Shown here: piece by piece, positions 28,134 through 37,284 of the stretch | Numbering within the stretch: the first letter of the stretch is position 1 | How the letters are laid out: each line of letters starts with the position of its first letter | From: Luteibacter sp. OK325 | GTDB taxonomy: Bacteria > Pseudomonadota > Gammaproteobacteria > Xanthomonadales > Rhodanobacteraceae | Reading direction: 5' to 3' | Length of the DNA stretch: 64,000 nt | NCBI RefSeq assembly: GCF_003050935.1 | Contig: NZ_QAOX01000015.1 | Location: 1 to 64,000 of the forward strand | The notes under the pieces: model-generated | What the model was told of the DNA's origin: nothing | The model's database searches: none | Seen by the model: the letters and a program-made list of their open reading frames with translations, nothing else | Program-made: the position numbers and the translations under genes

Positions 28134-29237
28134 ATGATTTTCGAAACCATCGCCAACACGGGCCACGAAGAAGTCGTCTTCTGCCATAACAAAGACGCCG
28201 GCCTCAAGGCCATCATCGCGATCCACAACACGGTGCTTGGCCCGTCGCTGGGCGGCCTGCGCATGTGGCCGTACAAAACCGAGCAGGACGCGATCAACGA
28301 CGTGCTCCGCCTGTCGCGCGGCATGACCTACAAGAACGCGGTGGCTGGCCTGAACCTGGGCGGCGGCAAGGCCGTGATCATCGGCGATCCCTCCAAGGAC
28401 AAGTCCGAAGCGCTGTTCCGCGCCTTCGGTCGCTTCGTCAATTCGCTCAACGGCCGCTACATCACGGCTGAGGACGTCGGCATCGACGTCAACGACATGG
28501 AATACGTTTACCGTGAAACCGAGTACGTCACCGGCGTGCACCAGGTCCACGGCGGTTCGGGCGATCCCTCGCCGTTCACCGCGTTCGGTACGCTGCAGGG
28601 CCTGATGGCCGCGCTGCAGACCAAGCACGGCAACGAAGACGTGGGCAAGTACAGCTACGCCGTGCAGGGCTGCGGCCATGTGGGCAGCGAGTTCATCAAG
28701 CTGCTCCGCGAGCAGGGCGCCAAGGTGTTCGTCACCGACATCAACAAGGATGCCGTGCAGCGCTGCGTCGACGAACTCGGCTGCGAAGCCGTCGGCCTCG
28801 ATGAAATCTACGACGTCGACGCCGACGTCTACAGCCCCTGCGCCCTGGGCGGCACGATCAACGAGCAGACCATCGACCGCATCAAGGCGAAGATCATCTG
28901 CGGTGCGGCCAACAACCAGCTGGCCACCGACGCGATCGGCGACGAGCTCGCCCGCCGCGGCGTGATCTACGCACCGGACTACGCTGTCAACGCCGGCGGC
29001 GTCATGAACGTCTCGCTCGAAATCGACGGCTACAACCGCGAGCGTGCGATGCGCATGATGCGCACGATCTACTACAACGTCGGTCGCATCTTCGAAATCT
29101 CCGCCCGCGACAACATCCCGACCTACAAGGCCGCGGATCGCATGGCGGAAGAGCGCATCAGCGCCATCGGCAAGATCCGCCTGCCCCACATGGGCAACGG
29201 CGCACCGCGCTTCCAGGGTCGTATGCGCGGGCAGTAA
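28134..29237 (+). CDS. Leucine/valine (Glu/Leu/Phe/Val family) dehydrogenase
   Basis: 367 aa, ATG 28134 (a TTG at 28125 is possible). The substrate domain has LGPSLGGLRMWPYK and AVAGLNLGGGKAVIIGDP with the catalytic Lys. The NAD domain has YAVQGCGHVGSEFIKLL, and CGAANNQLA and YAPDYAVNAGGVMNV complete the family pattern. It deaminates branched-chain amino acids to 2-oxo acids, the entry step for the downstream CoA pathway. A strong terminator follows. Confidence 0.93.
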   Translation: MIFETIANTGHEEVVFCHNKDAGLKAIIAIHNTVLGPSLGGLRMWPYKTEQDAINDVLRLSRGMTYKNAVAGLNLGGGKAVIIGDPSKDKSEALFRAFGRFVNSLNGRYITAEDVGIDVNDMEYVYRETEYVTGVHQVHGGSGDPSPFTAFGTLQGLMAALQTKHGNEDVGKYSYAVQGCGHVGSEFIKLLREQGAKVFVTDINKDAVQRCVDELGCEAVGLDEIYDVDADVYSPCALGGTINEQTIDRIKAKIICGAANNQLATDAIGDELARRGVIYAPDYAVNAGGVMNVSLEIDGYNRERAMRMMRTIYYNVGRIFEISARDNIPTYKAADRMAEERISAIGKIRLPHMGNGAPRFQGRMRGQ

Positions 29238-29259
29238 TCGCATCGGGATCTGGGTGACG

Positions 29260-29293
29260 AAAGAACCGCCGGAGCGATCCGGCGGTTCTTTTA
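29260..29293 (+). terminator. Strong rho-independent terminator
   Basis: AAGAACCGCCGGA at 29261-29273, loop GCGA, TCCGGCGGTTCTT at 29278-29290: a perfect 13-bp stem with a T-rich end, directly after leucine dehydrogenase. Confidence 0.92.
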
Positions 29294-29344
29294 TCGCAAA
29301 GTGCGGCAGATAGGTACGCGCCGATTCTCTTTGGGAGCCGCGAA

Positions 29345-29479
29345 TTAGCGAGCAGCGGCAACCAGGACCGTCTGTGCCACATGGTTCGCCGGCGAGGCGA
29401 CGAAGGCGCCGAGCATCAGCAGGCAGGTCAGGGCACCGGCGACGAAGAAGGTCTTCAGCATGGCGGTTTCGAGTTTCAT
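29345..29479 (-). CDS. Short hydrophobic exported peptide (44 aa)
   Basis: Starts at ATG 29479 with a perfect AAGGAG 7 bases upstream and stops at TAA 29345-29347. The 44 residues begin MKLETAMLKTFFVAGALTCL, a positively charged start, one hydrophobic helix and ASPANHVAQ as a possible signal cleavage site, then a short tail ending VLVAAAR. I do not recognise a family. The clean Shine-Dalgarno and signal-like composition argue for a real small gene. Confidence 0.6.
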   Translation of the reverse strand: MKLETAMLKTFFVAGALTCLLMLGAFVASPANHVAQTVLVAAAR

Positions 29480-29666
29480 GGTCGTTCTCCTTGGACGATG
29501 AATGAGGTGGGGTCGTGATTAACGTTGCATCGGGCGTGCCAACGGCCGCCATGCCCTGCAGGGCGCATTCCTGCGCGGTTTTCGGGAAGCGGTCCGCCGG
29601 GCCATCCGTGTCCGCGGACGATGTATGCGGCGTCCGGACGGGTGTCCGTCAGCCAACCGCGGCCCC

Positions 29667-29746
29667 GTAGGAGCCAATTCATCGGCGATGGGGCAGCCGG
29701 AAGTCTGGCCCGCTGCCGCGGGTTCGCCGCTGAAGCGGCTCCCACA
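29667..29746. repeat. REP pair
   Basis: Forward copy 29667-29689 (ATTCAT core with one change) and inverted GCTGAAGC copy 29724-29746. The spacer again holds CTGGCCCGCTGCCGCGGG. Confidence 0.85.
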
Positions 29747-29800
29747 AGGGACATCCCCGCCCCACGAGGGACATCCCCGCCCCACAAGGGACATCCCCCT
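29741..29800. repeat. Three 20-bp tandem repeats
   Basis: Copies at 29741-29760, 29761-29780 and 29781-29800 read CCCACAAGGGACATCCCCGC with one or two changes. The first copy begins inside the tail of the REP element, suggesting expansion from its edge. Confidence 0.85.
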
Positions 29801-30045
29801 CTGGTGGGGCGCTGCCCTGTGACAGGGCCATCCCCTGCGACGATCTGCTACACTTCTTCCACCCCGGGCTGTCTTGTAAGGCTTTGCCTACATGGAGCTT
29901 TTGGGTCAAGGGGGACGCCGTTCGCGGCGGCAACAAATCAGAACTTTCCGATCACGACTTTCGTCGCCTCGATGACGGCGTGGCTGCCCTTGTGCCTGAA
30001 GGGGTGACCGACACCGCCCGGGGATGAAATGGACTTACCGAGCTT

Positions 30046-30315
30046 ATGAGCGCGATCCCAGCCGAAACCTTCACCTTCGACGACGTCCTCGCGCGACTGC
30101 GGTCCGTGCTGCATGAAACCTTCGAGATCGACCCCGCGAAGGTGACCCCCGAGGCCAACCTCTTCACCGACCTCGAGCTGGACAGCATCGACGCCATCGA
30201 TCTGGCCATCCAGGTGCAGGATATGACCGGCACCCGGATCAAGCCCGAGGACTTCAAGAGCGTGCGCACCGTGGGCGACGTGGTCGCCACGGTACAGACG
30301 CTCGTCGCTCGCTGA
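30046..30315 (+). CDS. Acyl carrier protein 1 (APE cluster)
   Basis: 89 aa. The phosphopantetheine attachment motif is ELDSIDAIDLAI, with Ser in DSID. It is the first gene of the operon. In related clusters two ACPs are present: one carries the aryl starter, the other extension units; which one this is cannot be decided from sequence. Start at ATG 30046. Confidence 0.92.
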   Translation: MSAIPAETFTFDDVLARLRSVLHETFEIDPAKVTPEANLFTDLELDSIDAIDLAIQVQDMTGTRIKPEDFKSVRTVGDVVATVQTLVAR

Positions 30316-30323
30316 GCGGACCG

Positions 30324-31109
30324 GTGGCGGGCAGGCCCGGACCGCACGACACCGCGGCGCGATCCTTCGCGCCCTGCGCGGTTGTCCCGATCTACAACCA
30401 TGGACGAACCATTGCGGCGACCGCCAACGCGCTCGCCGGGCATGGTCTGCCCGTGCTGATTGTCGACGACGGCTCTGATGCCGCGACGCGCGCGATCCTC
30501 GACGCCCTGGTGGTCGGTCGCGACGACCTTCGGCTAATCCGCCTCCCCACCAATGGCGGCAAGGGCGCTGCGCTGAGCGCGGGCTTCCTCGCCGCCCACG
30601 AAGCCGGCTACAGCCATGTGTTGCAGATCGACGCCGATGGCCAGCACGACACCGCCGACGTGCCGCGTTTCCTTGCCCAGGCGAAGAACTCGCCGGACGC
30701 CATGGTCTGCGGCCGACCGATCTACGATGACTCCGTACCGCGTGCGCGCCTTTATGGCCGCTACCTCACGCATGCCTGCGTCTGGGCCGAAACACTGTCG
30801 TTCGACATCCAGGACTCGATGTGCGGTTACCGGCTCTATCCCCTCGATGCCACGCGTGCGGAGATCGCACGAAAGCCCTTGCCGACCCGCATGGACTTCG
30901 ACACCGAAATTGCCGTGCGCCTGTTCTGGCGCGGCGTGCCGGTGCGCAACCTGCCCACCCGCGTGATCTACCCCGAGAACGGGCTGTCACACTTCCGTAT
31001 GTGGCGCGATAACGCGCGGATCACCGCGATGCATACGCGCCTGCTGCTGGGTATGCTGCCGCGCGCCCCTCGCCTCCTCCTTCGCAAGTTCAAAAGCGGG
31101 ACTCACTGA
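30324..31109 (+). CDS. Family 2 glycosyltransferase (APE cluster)
   Basis: 261 aa, GTG start. GT-A fold: AVVPIYNHGRTI, IVDDGSDAAT, LQIDADGQHD with the DxD metal site, and MDFDTEIAVRLFW. It resembles dolichyl-phosphate mannose synthase-like GT2 enzymes and probably glycosylates or prepares the envelope anchor. In other APE clusters, as I recall, a GT2 domain is fused to an LpxL-like acyltransferase. Here the acyltransferase is a separate gene at 39467. The stop overlaps the LolA-like start by one base. Confidence 0.88.
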   Translation: MAGRPGPHDTAARSFAPCAVVPIYNHGRTIAATANALAGHGLPVLIVDDGSDAATRAILDALVVGRDDLRLIRLPTNGGKGAALSAGFLAAHEAGYSHVLQIDADGQHDTADVPRFLAQAKNSPDAMVCGRPIYDDSVPRARLYGRYLTHACVWAETLSFDIQDSMCGYRLYPLDATRAEIARKPLPTRMDFDTEIAVRLFWRGVPVRNLPTRVIYPENGLSHFRMWRDNARITAMHTRLLLGMLPRAPRLLLRKFKSGTH

Positions 31110-31717
31110 TGCGTCGACTGATCGCCTTCCTTGCCCTGTTCTGCGCGTTCGCCGCGTACGCGCAAACGCCCACGCTCACCGACGACGTGCTCGGCCATCT
31201 GGCGAAGCACTCGCAGGTTCGCGCCGAATTCACCCAGAGCCGCGAGAACCCCGCGCTGGCCGAACCCCAGCTCAGCCATGGCGACCTGCTCTTCGTCATC
31301 GGTCATGGCATGGTCTGGCATACACGCGATCCGTTCGACGACACTTTGGTCTTCACCTCCGGCGATACCTCGCGATTGAACGCGCAGGGCAAGCTCGAAC
31401 GCGTGCGCGACGGTAATCGTGGCGTCAGCCAGGTATCCGGCATGCTGCAGTCGCTGCTCGCCGGCAAGTCGGGCGACGCCATGCGCCAGTTCACGATCAG
31501 CGCCGAAGGCACGCCAGCGCATTGGAGCCTGCACTTCGTGCCGCGCCAATCCCGCGTGGCGAAAGTGCTCGCCGGGATCACGCTCAAAGGCGACGACTTC
31601 CTGCAGTCCATCGAAGTCAACCTCGCCAGCGGCGAGCGCACGTTCATCACCTTTGCCAATACGCGCGATGCCGCCTCGCTCACCCTGGTCGAAGCCAAGG
31701 TGCTCGGCATTCCATGA
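31109..31717 (+). CDS. LolA-like periplasmic carrier protein (APE cluster)
   Basis: 202 aa. A signal peptide (LIAFLALFCAFAAYAQ) is followed by a LolA-type fold (VRAEFTQSRENPALAEPQLS, SHGDLLFVIGHGMVWHT). In this setting it is expected to carry the lipid-like aryl polyene across the periplasm. It is translationally coupled to both neighbours (TGATG upstream, ATGA downstream). Confidence 0.88.
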   Translation: MRRLIAFLALFCAFAAYAQTPTLTDDVLGHLAKHSQVRAEFTQSRENPALAEPQLSHGDLLFVIGHGMVWHTRDPFDDTLVFTSGDTSRLNAQGKLERVRDGNRGVSQVSGMLQSLLAGKSGDAMRQFTISAEGTPAHWSLHFVPRQSRVAKVLAGITLKGDDFLQSIEVNLASGERTFITFANTRDAASLTLVEAKVLGIP

Positions 31718-34068
31718 AGTCGCTGTCGACCACGCAACGCGCTGGCCTGTTCGCATTCGCATCGCTGGTCGTGTGCCTGTTGTGCGCATGGCTGCTGTTC
31801 GGCCGCGGCACCTCGCCGTTGCAAACCGATGTACTGACCCTGCTCCCCGCGACCGAGCGCCATCCGCTTGCCGAAGACGCCGTCGAGCGGCTGGCGAGGG
31901 CCAGCGGCGATCGCATGGTGCTGCTCGTCCACCACACCAATGACGACACCGCCAAAGACGCGGCGCGTGAGTTCGGTGCCACGTTGGGCAAGGATCCCGT
32001 GTTCGCCTCGGTGATCGCGGAACTGCCACCGTTCGATCTTGACCAGCTGGTCACGCCCTTCCTGCCGTTCCGTTTCCACCTGCTCACGCCGGAAGACCGG
32101 GCCGCGCTCACAACGCCGGGCTTCGATCCGGTGGATGCCCTGAAACGTCGCCTCAACCAGCCATTCGGCGCCAACGTGGGGGCGAAGCTGACCGACGATC
32201 CCTTTGGCTGGATGCAGCACTGGCTCGACCGCCAGCCATGGAACCGCTCGGCCCTCGTCCCTGAGGACGATCTGCTCACCGCCCACCGCGACGATGGCAG
32301 CTACGTGCTGGTCATCGCCACGCTCAAGGGTTCGTCGTACGACGATGTCGTGCAGCGCCAGGCGCTGGCGACGCTGGAGCGCGCGGAATCGGCGATGCTC
32401 GCGAAACATCCGGGCGCGACACTGTTGCGCACCGGTGCCATCTTCTACGCCGCCTCCGCCCGCGCCGCCGCCGAACACGACACGCATGTGGTCGGCATCG
32501 CTTCGAGCGTCGGCATCGCGATCCTGTTGCTGCTGGTATTCCGCTCCCTGCGGCCGTTGCTGATCGCCTTCGTCTCGACAGCGCTCGGCGTGATCGGCGC
32601 CATCGCCACGACCGTACTCGTGTTCGGGCAGCTCCATCTGCTGACCCTGGTATTCGGCGCGGCCCTGCTCGGTGAAGCGGTGGATTATTCGATCCAGTAT
32701 CTGTGCGCTCGAGCGAATGCGGGCACCACCTGGAACGCCGAGCGCGGCGTGCGCCAGGTGCGTCCGGCGTTACTGCTCGCGCTGGCCACCTCCCTGCTCG
32801 GCTACTCACTGCTCGCCGTCGTGCCTTTTCCGTTCCTGCGCCAGATGGCGGTGTTCGCCATCGCCGGCATGGCCGTCGCCTGCGCGAGCGTGTTCTGGCT
32901 GCTGCCGGCGCTGGCGCAGAAACCGGCACGCGCACCGCTCTCGCCTGCCCTCGTCCGGCTCGCGCTTGGCTGGCAACGCGTCGCCTCGGGACGTCGCGCG
33001 CTGTTGGGCGTAGCCGTGCTTTGCGTCGTCGCCATTCCGGGCTGGCTGCGCCTTGGTCACGATGACGATATCCACCTGCTCATCTCACCGCCGAAGGCAC
33101 TCGAAACACAGACGGCAACCATCCGCGACGTTGCCGGCTTCGGCGGCGGCAGCCAGTTCTGGCTGGTCGAAGGGGCCAATACCGAGGAAGTGCTCCAGCG
33201 TGAGGAAGCGCTGACCGACCGGCTGCAGACCTGGGTGGCCGACGGCAAGCTCGGCGGCTGGACGGGGATCAGCGCCATGCTGCCTTCGGCACGTCGCCAG
33301 GCGACAAACATCGCTGCGCTCACCCCGCTGTTTTCGCCACGCGAGCGCATGAGCTGCTGGCTGGGCCAGGCCGGGTTCCGCGCACAAGGCGGTGCCGGCT
33401 TCGTCGCTGCGTGGCCGGGCCGCGCGTTTACGTTGGACGACTGGCTCGCCATGCCGGCGTATACGCCGTTCCGCTACTTGTGGATGGGTGGCGGCGAACA
33501 CGGCGTCGGCAGCATCGTCGTGCCGCAAGGCCAGGACGATGCGAACCTGTTGCGCGCGGCGGCCGACGGCCTGCCCGGCGTCTCGCTGGTCGACAAGCCG
33601 GCGAGTATCACGGCTCTCTTCGGACGCTATCGCGGCTACGCGGACATCTGGCTCGGCGGCGCCCTGGCCCTGGTCGGCCTCGCCTTCGTCTGGCGCTATG
33701 GCGCCCGCTCCGCGTGGCGAGTCCTGCTCCCGCCGGCCGCCGGCATCGTGCTCAGCGTGGCGGCACTGGGTTACCTCGGCGAACCGCTCACGCTTTTCCA
33801 CGTCATGGCACTCATGCTCGTGCTCGGCGTCGGCGCGAACTACGCGGTGTTCCTGCGCGAAGGCGAACCGCATGTCGCCCACCTTCCTGGCGCGGCGTAC
33901 GCCGGCGTGCTGCTCTCGGCGGTCACCGCCCTGCTTTCCTTCGGCCTGCTCGCGCTCAGCACGATGCCGGCCCTGCGACACTTTGGCCTTACCCTGCTCC
34001 TCGGGATCGGCTTCACCGCGCTGCTTGCGCCGGTGAGCGTCCCCGCACCGAAGAATCGAACCGCATGA
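31714..34068 (+). CDS. MMPL/RND-type exporter (APE cluster)
   Basis: 784 aa with an N-terminal helix, a large periplasmic loop, then five helices (VVGIASSVGIAILLLLVF..., LHLLTLVFGAALLGEAVDYS with in-helix Asp), and a repeat of this unit with a second helix group. This is the predicted-exporter MMPL architecture and should export the pigment to the outer membrane. It starts at ATG 31714, overlapping the LolA-like stop by four bases. The residues between the two bundles are periplasmic. Confidence 0.9.
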   Translation: MKSLSTTQRAGLFAFASLVVCLLCAWLLFGRGTSPLQTDVLTLLPATERHPLAEDAVERLARASGDRMVLLVHHTNDDTAKDAAREFGATLGKDPVFASVIAELPPFDLDQLVTPFLPFRFHLLTPEDRAALTTPGFDPVDALKRRLNQPFGANVGAKLTDDPFGWMQHWLDRQPWNRSALVPEDDLLTAHRDDGSYVLVIATLKGSSYDDVVQRQALATLERAESAMLAKHPGATLLRTGAIFYAASARAAAEHDTHVVGIASSVGIAILLLLVFRSLRPLLIAFVSTALGVIGAIATTVLVFGQLHLLTLVFGAALLGEAVDYSIQYLCARANAGTTWNAERGVRQVRPALLLALATSLLGYSLLAVVPFPFLRQMAVFAIAGMAVACASVFWLLPALAQKPARAPLSPALVRLALGWQRVASGRRALLGVAVLCVVAIPGWLRLGHDDDIHLLISPPKALETQTATIRDVAGFGGGSQFWLVEGANTEEVLQREEALTDRLQTWVADGKLGGWTGISAMLPSARRQATNIAALTPLFSPRERMSCWLGQAGFRAQGGAGFVAAWPGRAFTLDDWLAMPAYTPFRYLWMGGGEHGVGSIVVPQGQDDANLLRAAADGLPGVSLVDKPASITALFGRYRGYADIWLGGALALVGLAFVWRYGARSAWRVLLPPAAGIVLSVAALGYLGEPLTLFHVMALMLVLGVGANYAVFLREGEPHVAHLPGAAYAGVLLSAVTALLSFGLLALSTMPALRHFGLTLLLGIGFTALLAPVSVPAPKNRTA

Positions 34069-34100
34069 ACAACCCAGCACACGTCACCGGAGGTCGCGCG

Positions 34101-35327
34101 ATGAAACGCGTCGTCGTTACGGGCATCGGCGGCATCACGCCGCTCGGTCAGGACTGGACCACGATCGAGGCGCGCCTGCGCCAGTTCCGTAATGCCGTGC
34201 GGCGCATGCACGAATGGGACTACTTCGACGCACTCAACGGTCGCCTCGGCTGCCCCGTCGACGATTTCAGCATGCCGACGACATGGTCGCGCAAGCACGT
34301 ACGCTCGATGGGCCGCGTGGCCCAGCTTGCCGTGGCCGCCAGCGAACTTGCGCTCGACGATGCCGGCCTGCTCGGCAACACCGAGATCTCCGACGGCCGC
34401 ATGGGCGTGGCCTATGGCTCGTCGGGCGGCAGCATCGAGCCGGCCAGGACCATCGGACGCATGCTCGAAACCGGCTCGATGCAGGGCGTTACGGCGACCA
34501 GCTACATACAGATGATGGCGCACACGACGGCGGTTAACGTGGGCGTGTTCTTCGGCCTGAAAGGTCGCATCATCACCACCTCGAGCGCCTGCACCTCCGG
34601 CAGCCAGGCGATCGGTTACGGCTACGAGGCCATCCAGCAAGGTAAGCAGACCCTGATGGTCTGCGGCGGCGCCGAGGAGCTGTCTGGCCCCGGCGCCGCC
34701 GTGTTCGACACGCTGTTCGCTACGAGCACGCGCAACGACACGCCGCAGGTCACCCCGCGCCCGTTCGACGCGAAACGCGACGGCCTCGTCGTCGGCGAAG
34801 GCGCGACCACGTTGATTCTCGAGGAATACGAGCACGCGGTGGCTCGTGGTGCGCGCATCTATGCGGAGATCGTCGGTTTCGGCACCAACTCCGACGGCCA
34901 GCACATCACCCAGCCCACGCGTGAAACGATGGCCGCCGCCATGCGCATGGCCCTCGCCGATGCCGACCTGCCGCCGGCGGCCATCGGCTACGTAAGCGCA
35001 CACGGCACCGCGACCGATCGCGGCGACGTGGCCGAAAGCCATGCCACGGCGGATGTGCTCGGCACCGGCGTGCCGATCAGTTCCATGAAAAGCTACGTGG
35101 GCCACACGCTCGGCGCCTGCGGTGCGATGGAAGCCTGGTGGGCTATCGAAATGATGCGCGGCGGCTGGTTCGCGCCCACGATCAACCTCGACACGCCCGA
35201 TCCCGAATGCGCGCCGCTGGATTATCTCACCGGTGAAGGCCGCGAGATCCGTACCACCTACGTGATGAACAACAACTTCGCATTCGGCGGTATCAACACC
35301 TCGTTGATCTTCAAGGCTTACGCCTGA
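34101..35327 (+). CDS. Beta-ketoacyl-ACP synthase 1 (APE cluster)
   Basis: 408 aa from ATG 34101 (GGAGG 7 bases upstream); an ATG at 34065 overlapping the MMPL stop adds 12 residues. FabF-type: nucleophile Cys164 in TTSSACTSGSQA, HGTATDRGD with the first His, and SYVGHTLGACG with the second His. All catalytic residues are present. It probably acts as one of the condensing enzymes. Confidence 0.92.
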   Translation: MKRVVVTGIGGITPLGQDWTTIEARLRQFRNAVRRMHEWDYFDALNGRLGCPVDDFSMPTTWSRKHVRSMGRVAQLAVAASELALDDAGLLGNTEISDGRMGVAYGSSGGSIEPARTIGRMLETGSMQGVTATSYIQMMAHTTAVNVGVFFGLKGRIITTSSACTSGSQAIGYGYEAIQQGKQTLMVCGGAEELSGPGAAVFDTLFATSTRNDTPQVTPRPFDAKRDGLVVGEGATTLILEEYEHAVARGARIYAEIVGFGTNSDGQHITQPTRETMAAAMRMALADADLPPAAIGYVSAHGTATDRGDVAESHATADVLGTGVPISSMKSYVGHTLGACGAMEAWWAIEMMRGGWFAPTINLDTPDPECAPLDYLTGEGREIRTTYVMNNNFAFGGINTSLIFKAYA

Positions 35328-36553
35328 TGCATCGGGTCGTCGTCACCGGCATGGGCGCCGTGTCCTGCCTCGGGCCCGACCGCCACGCCCTGTTCGACGG
35401 CCTGCGCGCAGGCCGCGCGGGCTTTCGTGACATGCCCGATTTCGCCGCCCTGGGCATGCGCTGCCGTGTCGCCGCGCCGGCCGATACCGGTGATCTCGAA
35501 CCGCCGCATCGCAAACTGCGTCGGTACTTCCCGCAGGCAGCGGAATACGCGTGGCATGCCACGCGCGAGGCACTGCAGGAGGCCGGACTAGACGACGCGC
35601 GCATTCGCGAACGCGATGTCGGCATCCTCATGGGTGCCTCCGCCGCCCTCTCCGAATACGAAGCGGGCCTGGACATGTTCCACGCGCGCGGCATCTCGCG
35701 CCTGTCGCCCTTCATCGTGCCGCGCAGCATGGGCAGCGCGGTAGCGGCGACCCTGACCCACGCCTTCGGCTTCGGCGGCCGCGGCTTCACCATCAGCTCG
35801 GCGTGCACAAGCGCGACGCACGCTATCGGCCAGGCGATGGAACTGATCCAGCTGGGCAGGCAGGCAATCGTCATCTGCGGCGGTGCCGAGGAACTTCACG
35901 ACAAGGCCGCGATGTGCTTCGACGTGATGAATGCGCTGTCGACCACCAGCGTGGCCGGCGAGCACGTGGCCTGTCCTTACGACGCGGATCGCGACGGCAT
36001 CGTGCTCGGTGGCGGTGCCGGCGTACTCTTACTGGAATCGCTCGATCATGCGAGCGCACGCGGCGCGCACATCCTCGCCGAACTGGTGGGCTACGGCGCG
36101 GCGTCGGATCCCGATGGCATGGTCAGCCCGGAAGCGGGTGGCATGGCCGAGGCCATGCGCCAGGCCATCGGCGTCGCCGGCCTGCTGCCCGGCTACGTGA
36201 ACACGCATGCCTGTGCGACCGTGAACGGCGATCTGGCTGAGTGGCAAGCGCTTAGCCGGGTGTTCGGCGAACGCGGCCAGGCCGTGCCGCCCATGTCGTC
36301 GATCAAAGGGTTGACCGGTCACGCACCCGCCGCGGCCGGCGCGCTGGATGCCATCGCTTCCATCGCCATGATGGAGAACGGCGTGCTGCTCGGCGGCGCC
36401 AGGCCGGCAAGGCGCGATGCCGCCTTTGCCGATGCACCGTTGATCGAGGGCGAAGTCGCGATGTCGGTGGACAGCGTGATGTCGAACACCTTCGGTTTCG
36501 GTGGTAGCTGCGCCGCGCTGGTCTTCCGGCGGTACACCGGGGCGGCGGCATGA
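35327..36553 (+). CDS. Beta-ketoacyl-ACP synthase 2, altered His motif (APE cluster)
   Basis: 408 aa. Cys160 lies in SSACTSATHA and the second His (332) in KGLTGHAPAAAG. The usual HGTxT motif reads HACAT at 294-298, so the first His is kept but the Gly is replaced. This may change substrate range. TGATG overlap with the preceding synthase indicates coupling. Confidence 0.9.
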   Translation: MHRVVVTGMGAVSCLGPDRHALFDGLRAGRAGFRDMPDFAALGMRCRVAAPADTGDLEPPHRKLRRYFPQAAEYAWHATREALQEAGLDDARIRERDVGILMGASAALSEYEAGLDMFHARGISRLSPFIVPRSMGSAVAATLTHAFGFGGRGFTISSACTSATHAIGQAMELIQLGRQAIVICGGAEELHDKAAMCFDVMNALSTTSVAGEHVACPYDADRDGIVLGGGAGVLLLESLDHASARGAHILAELVGYGAASDPDGMVSPEAGGMAEAMRQAIGVAGLLPGYVNTHACATVNGDLAEWQALSRVFGERGQAVPPMSSIKGLTGHAPAAAGALDAIASIAMMENGVLLGGARPARRDAAFADAPLIEGEVAMSVDSVMSNTFGFGGSCAALVFRRYTGAAA

Positions 36554-37284
36554 TCGAACTGGTCATCGAACGCTGGCGCGCGTGGGCGCCCGGAGTCGAG
36601 GAGCCGGCCGATTGGGCTGGCTGGTCGGCGGCACCGCGTGCGCTGGAAGACAACGGCGAACAGCCCGCCTGTGACTTCGTCGCGCCCATGCAGCGCCGCC
36701 GTCTGAGCCGGCTCGCACGCATCGTCATGCACGCCGCCTGGCCGCTATGCGAGGACGACGAACAACTGCCGTTTGTCTACGCCTCACGACACGGCGAGAC
36801 GACGCGCACCTTCGCCATGCTCGATGAGATCGGCCGCGACGCGCCCCTCTCGCCCACCCAGTTCGGCTTGTCCGTGCACAACGCCATTGCCGGGCAATGG
36901 TCCATCCTGCGCGGCCAGCGCGGCGAATCCGTTGCGATCGCTGGCGAAGCAGACACGTTCGAGCACGCCATCGTCGAGGCCGCCGCCCTGCTGGGTAACG
37001 GTGCTGCGGCGGTGATCGTCGTGATGGCCGAAGAGCGGCCCGCAGCGGCATACGACGGCTGGATCGACGACGTCCCCTTCTCCTATGCCGTCGCGTTGCG
37101 CGTCTCACGCGCCGATGGCACGGCGACCGGCCCGCGCTGGCGGTTGTCGCTTCGTGGTAATACGGAGGCCGCACCGTCGGCCGAAGGCCCGCACGCCCTG
37201 CATTTCGTTCGCGCACTGCACGATGGCGCGACTCTCGACCACCCGTGGAAGACACGACGATGGACCTGGCAGCCGATACCGTGA
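36550..37284 (+). CDS. Ketosynthase chain-length-factor-like protein (APE cluster)
   Basis: 244 aa with no nucleophile Cys. It matches the shortened chain-length-factor type of the N-terminal ketoacyl synthase domain (MQRRRLSRLARIVMHAAW, YASRHGETTRTFAML). In APE systems such a protein pairs with a catalytic KS. It starts with an ATGA overlap with the upstream KS and runs 25 bases into the next gene. Confidence 0.85.
   Translation: MIELVIERWRAWAPGVEEPADWAGWSAAPRALEDNGEQPACDFVAPMQRRRLSRLARIVMHAAWPLCEDDEQLPFVYASRHGETTRTFAMLDEIGRDAPLSPTQFGLSVHNAIAGQWSILRGQRGESVAIAGEADTFEHAIVEAAALLGNGAAAVIVVMAEERPAAAYDGWIDDVPFSYAVALRVSRADGTATGPRWRLSLRGNTEAAPSAEGPHALHFVRALHDGATLDHPWKTRRWTWQPIP

Larger units (their letters stand above)
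29480..30045. other. 566-base non-coding region upstream of the aryl polyene operon
   Basis: It contains a REP pair (29667-29746), three 20-bp tandem repeats (29741-29800) and an imperfect palindrome TGTAAGGC..GCCTACA at 29875-29892. The leader of the ACP gene follows. No believable gene is present on either strand. The operon promoter must lie here, but no clear sigma-70 hexamers were found. Confidence 0.6.

Noticed and set aside
29741-29800. CRISPR-like array
   Set aside because: Only three copies of 20 bases head to tail with no spacers between them; no cas genes.
29476-30007. Several 80-160 codon frames between leucine dehydrogenase and the pigment operon
   Set aside because: They run through REP and tandem repeats in both directions and lack ribosome sites; only the 44-residue peptide is supported.
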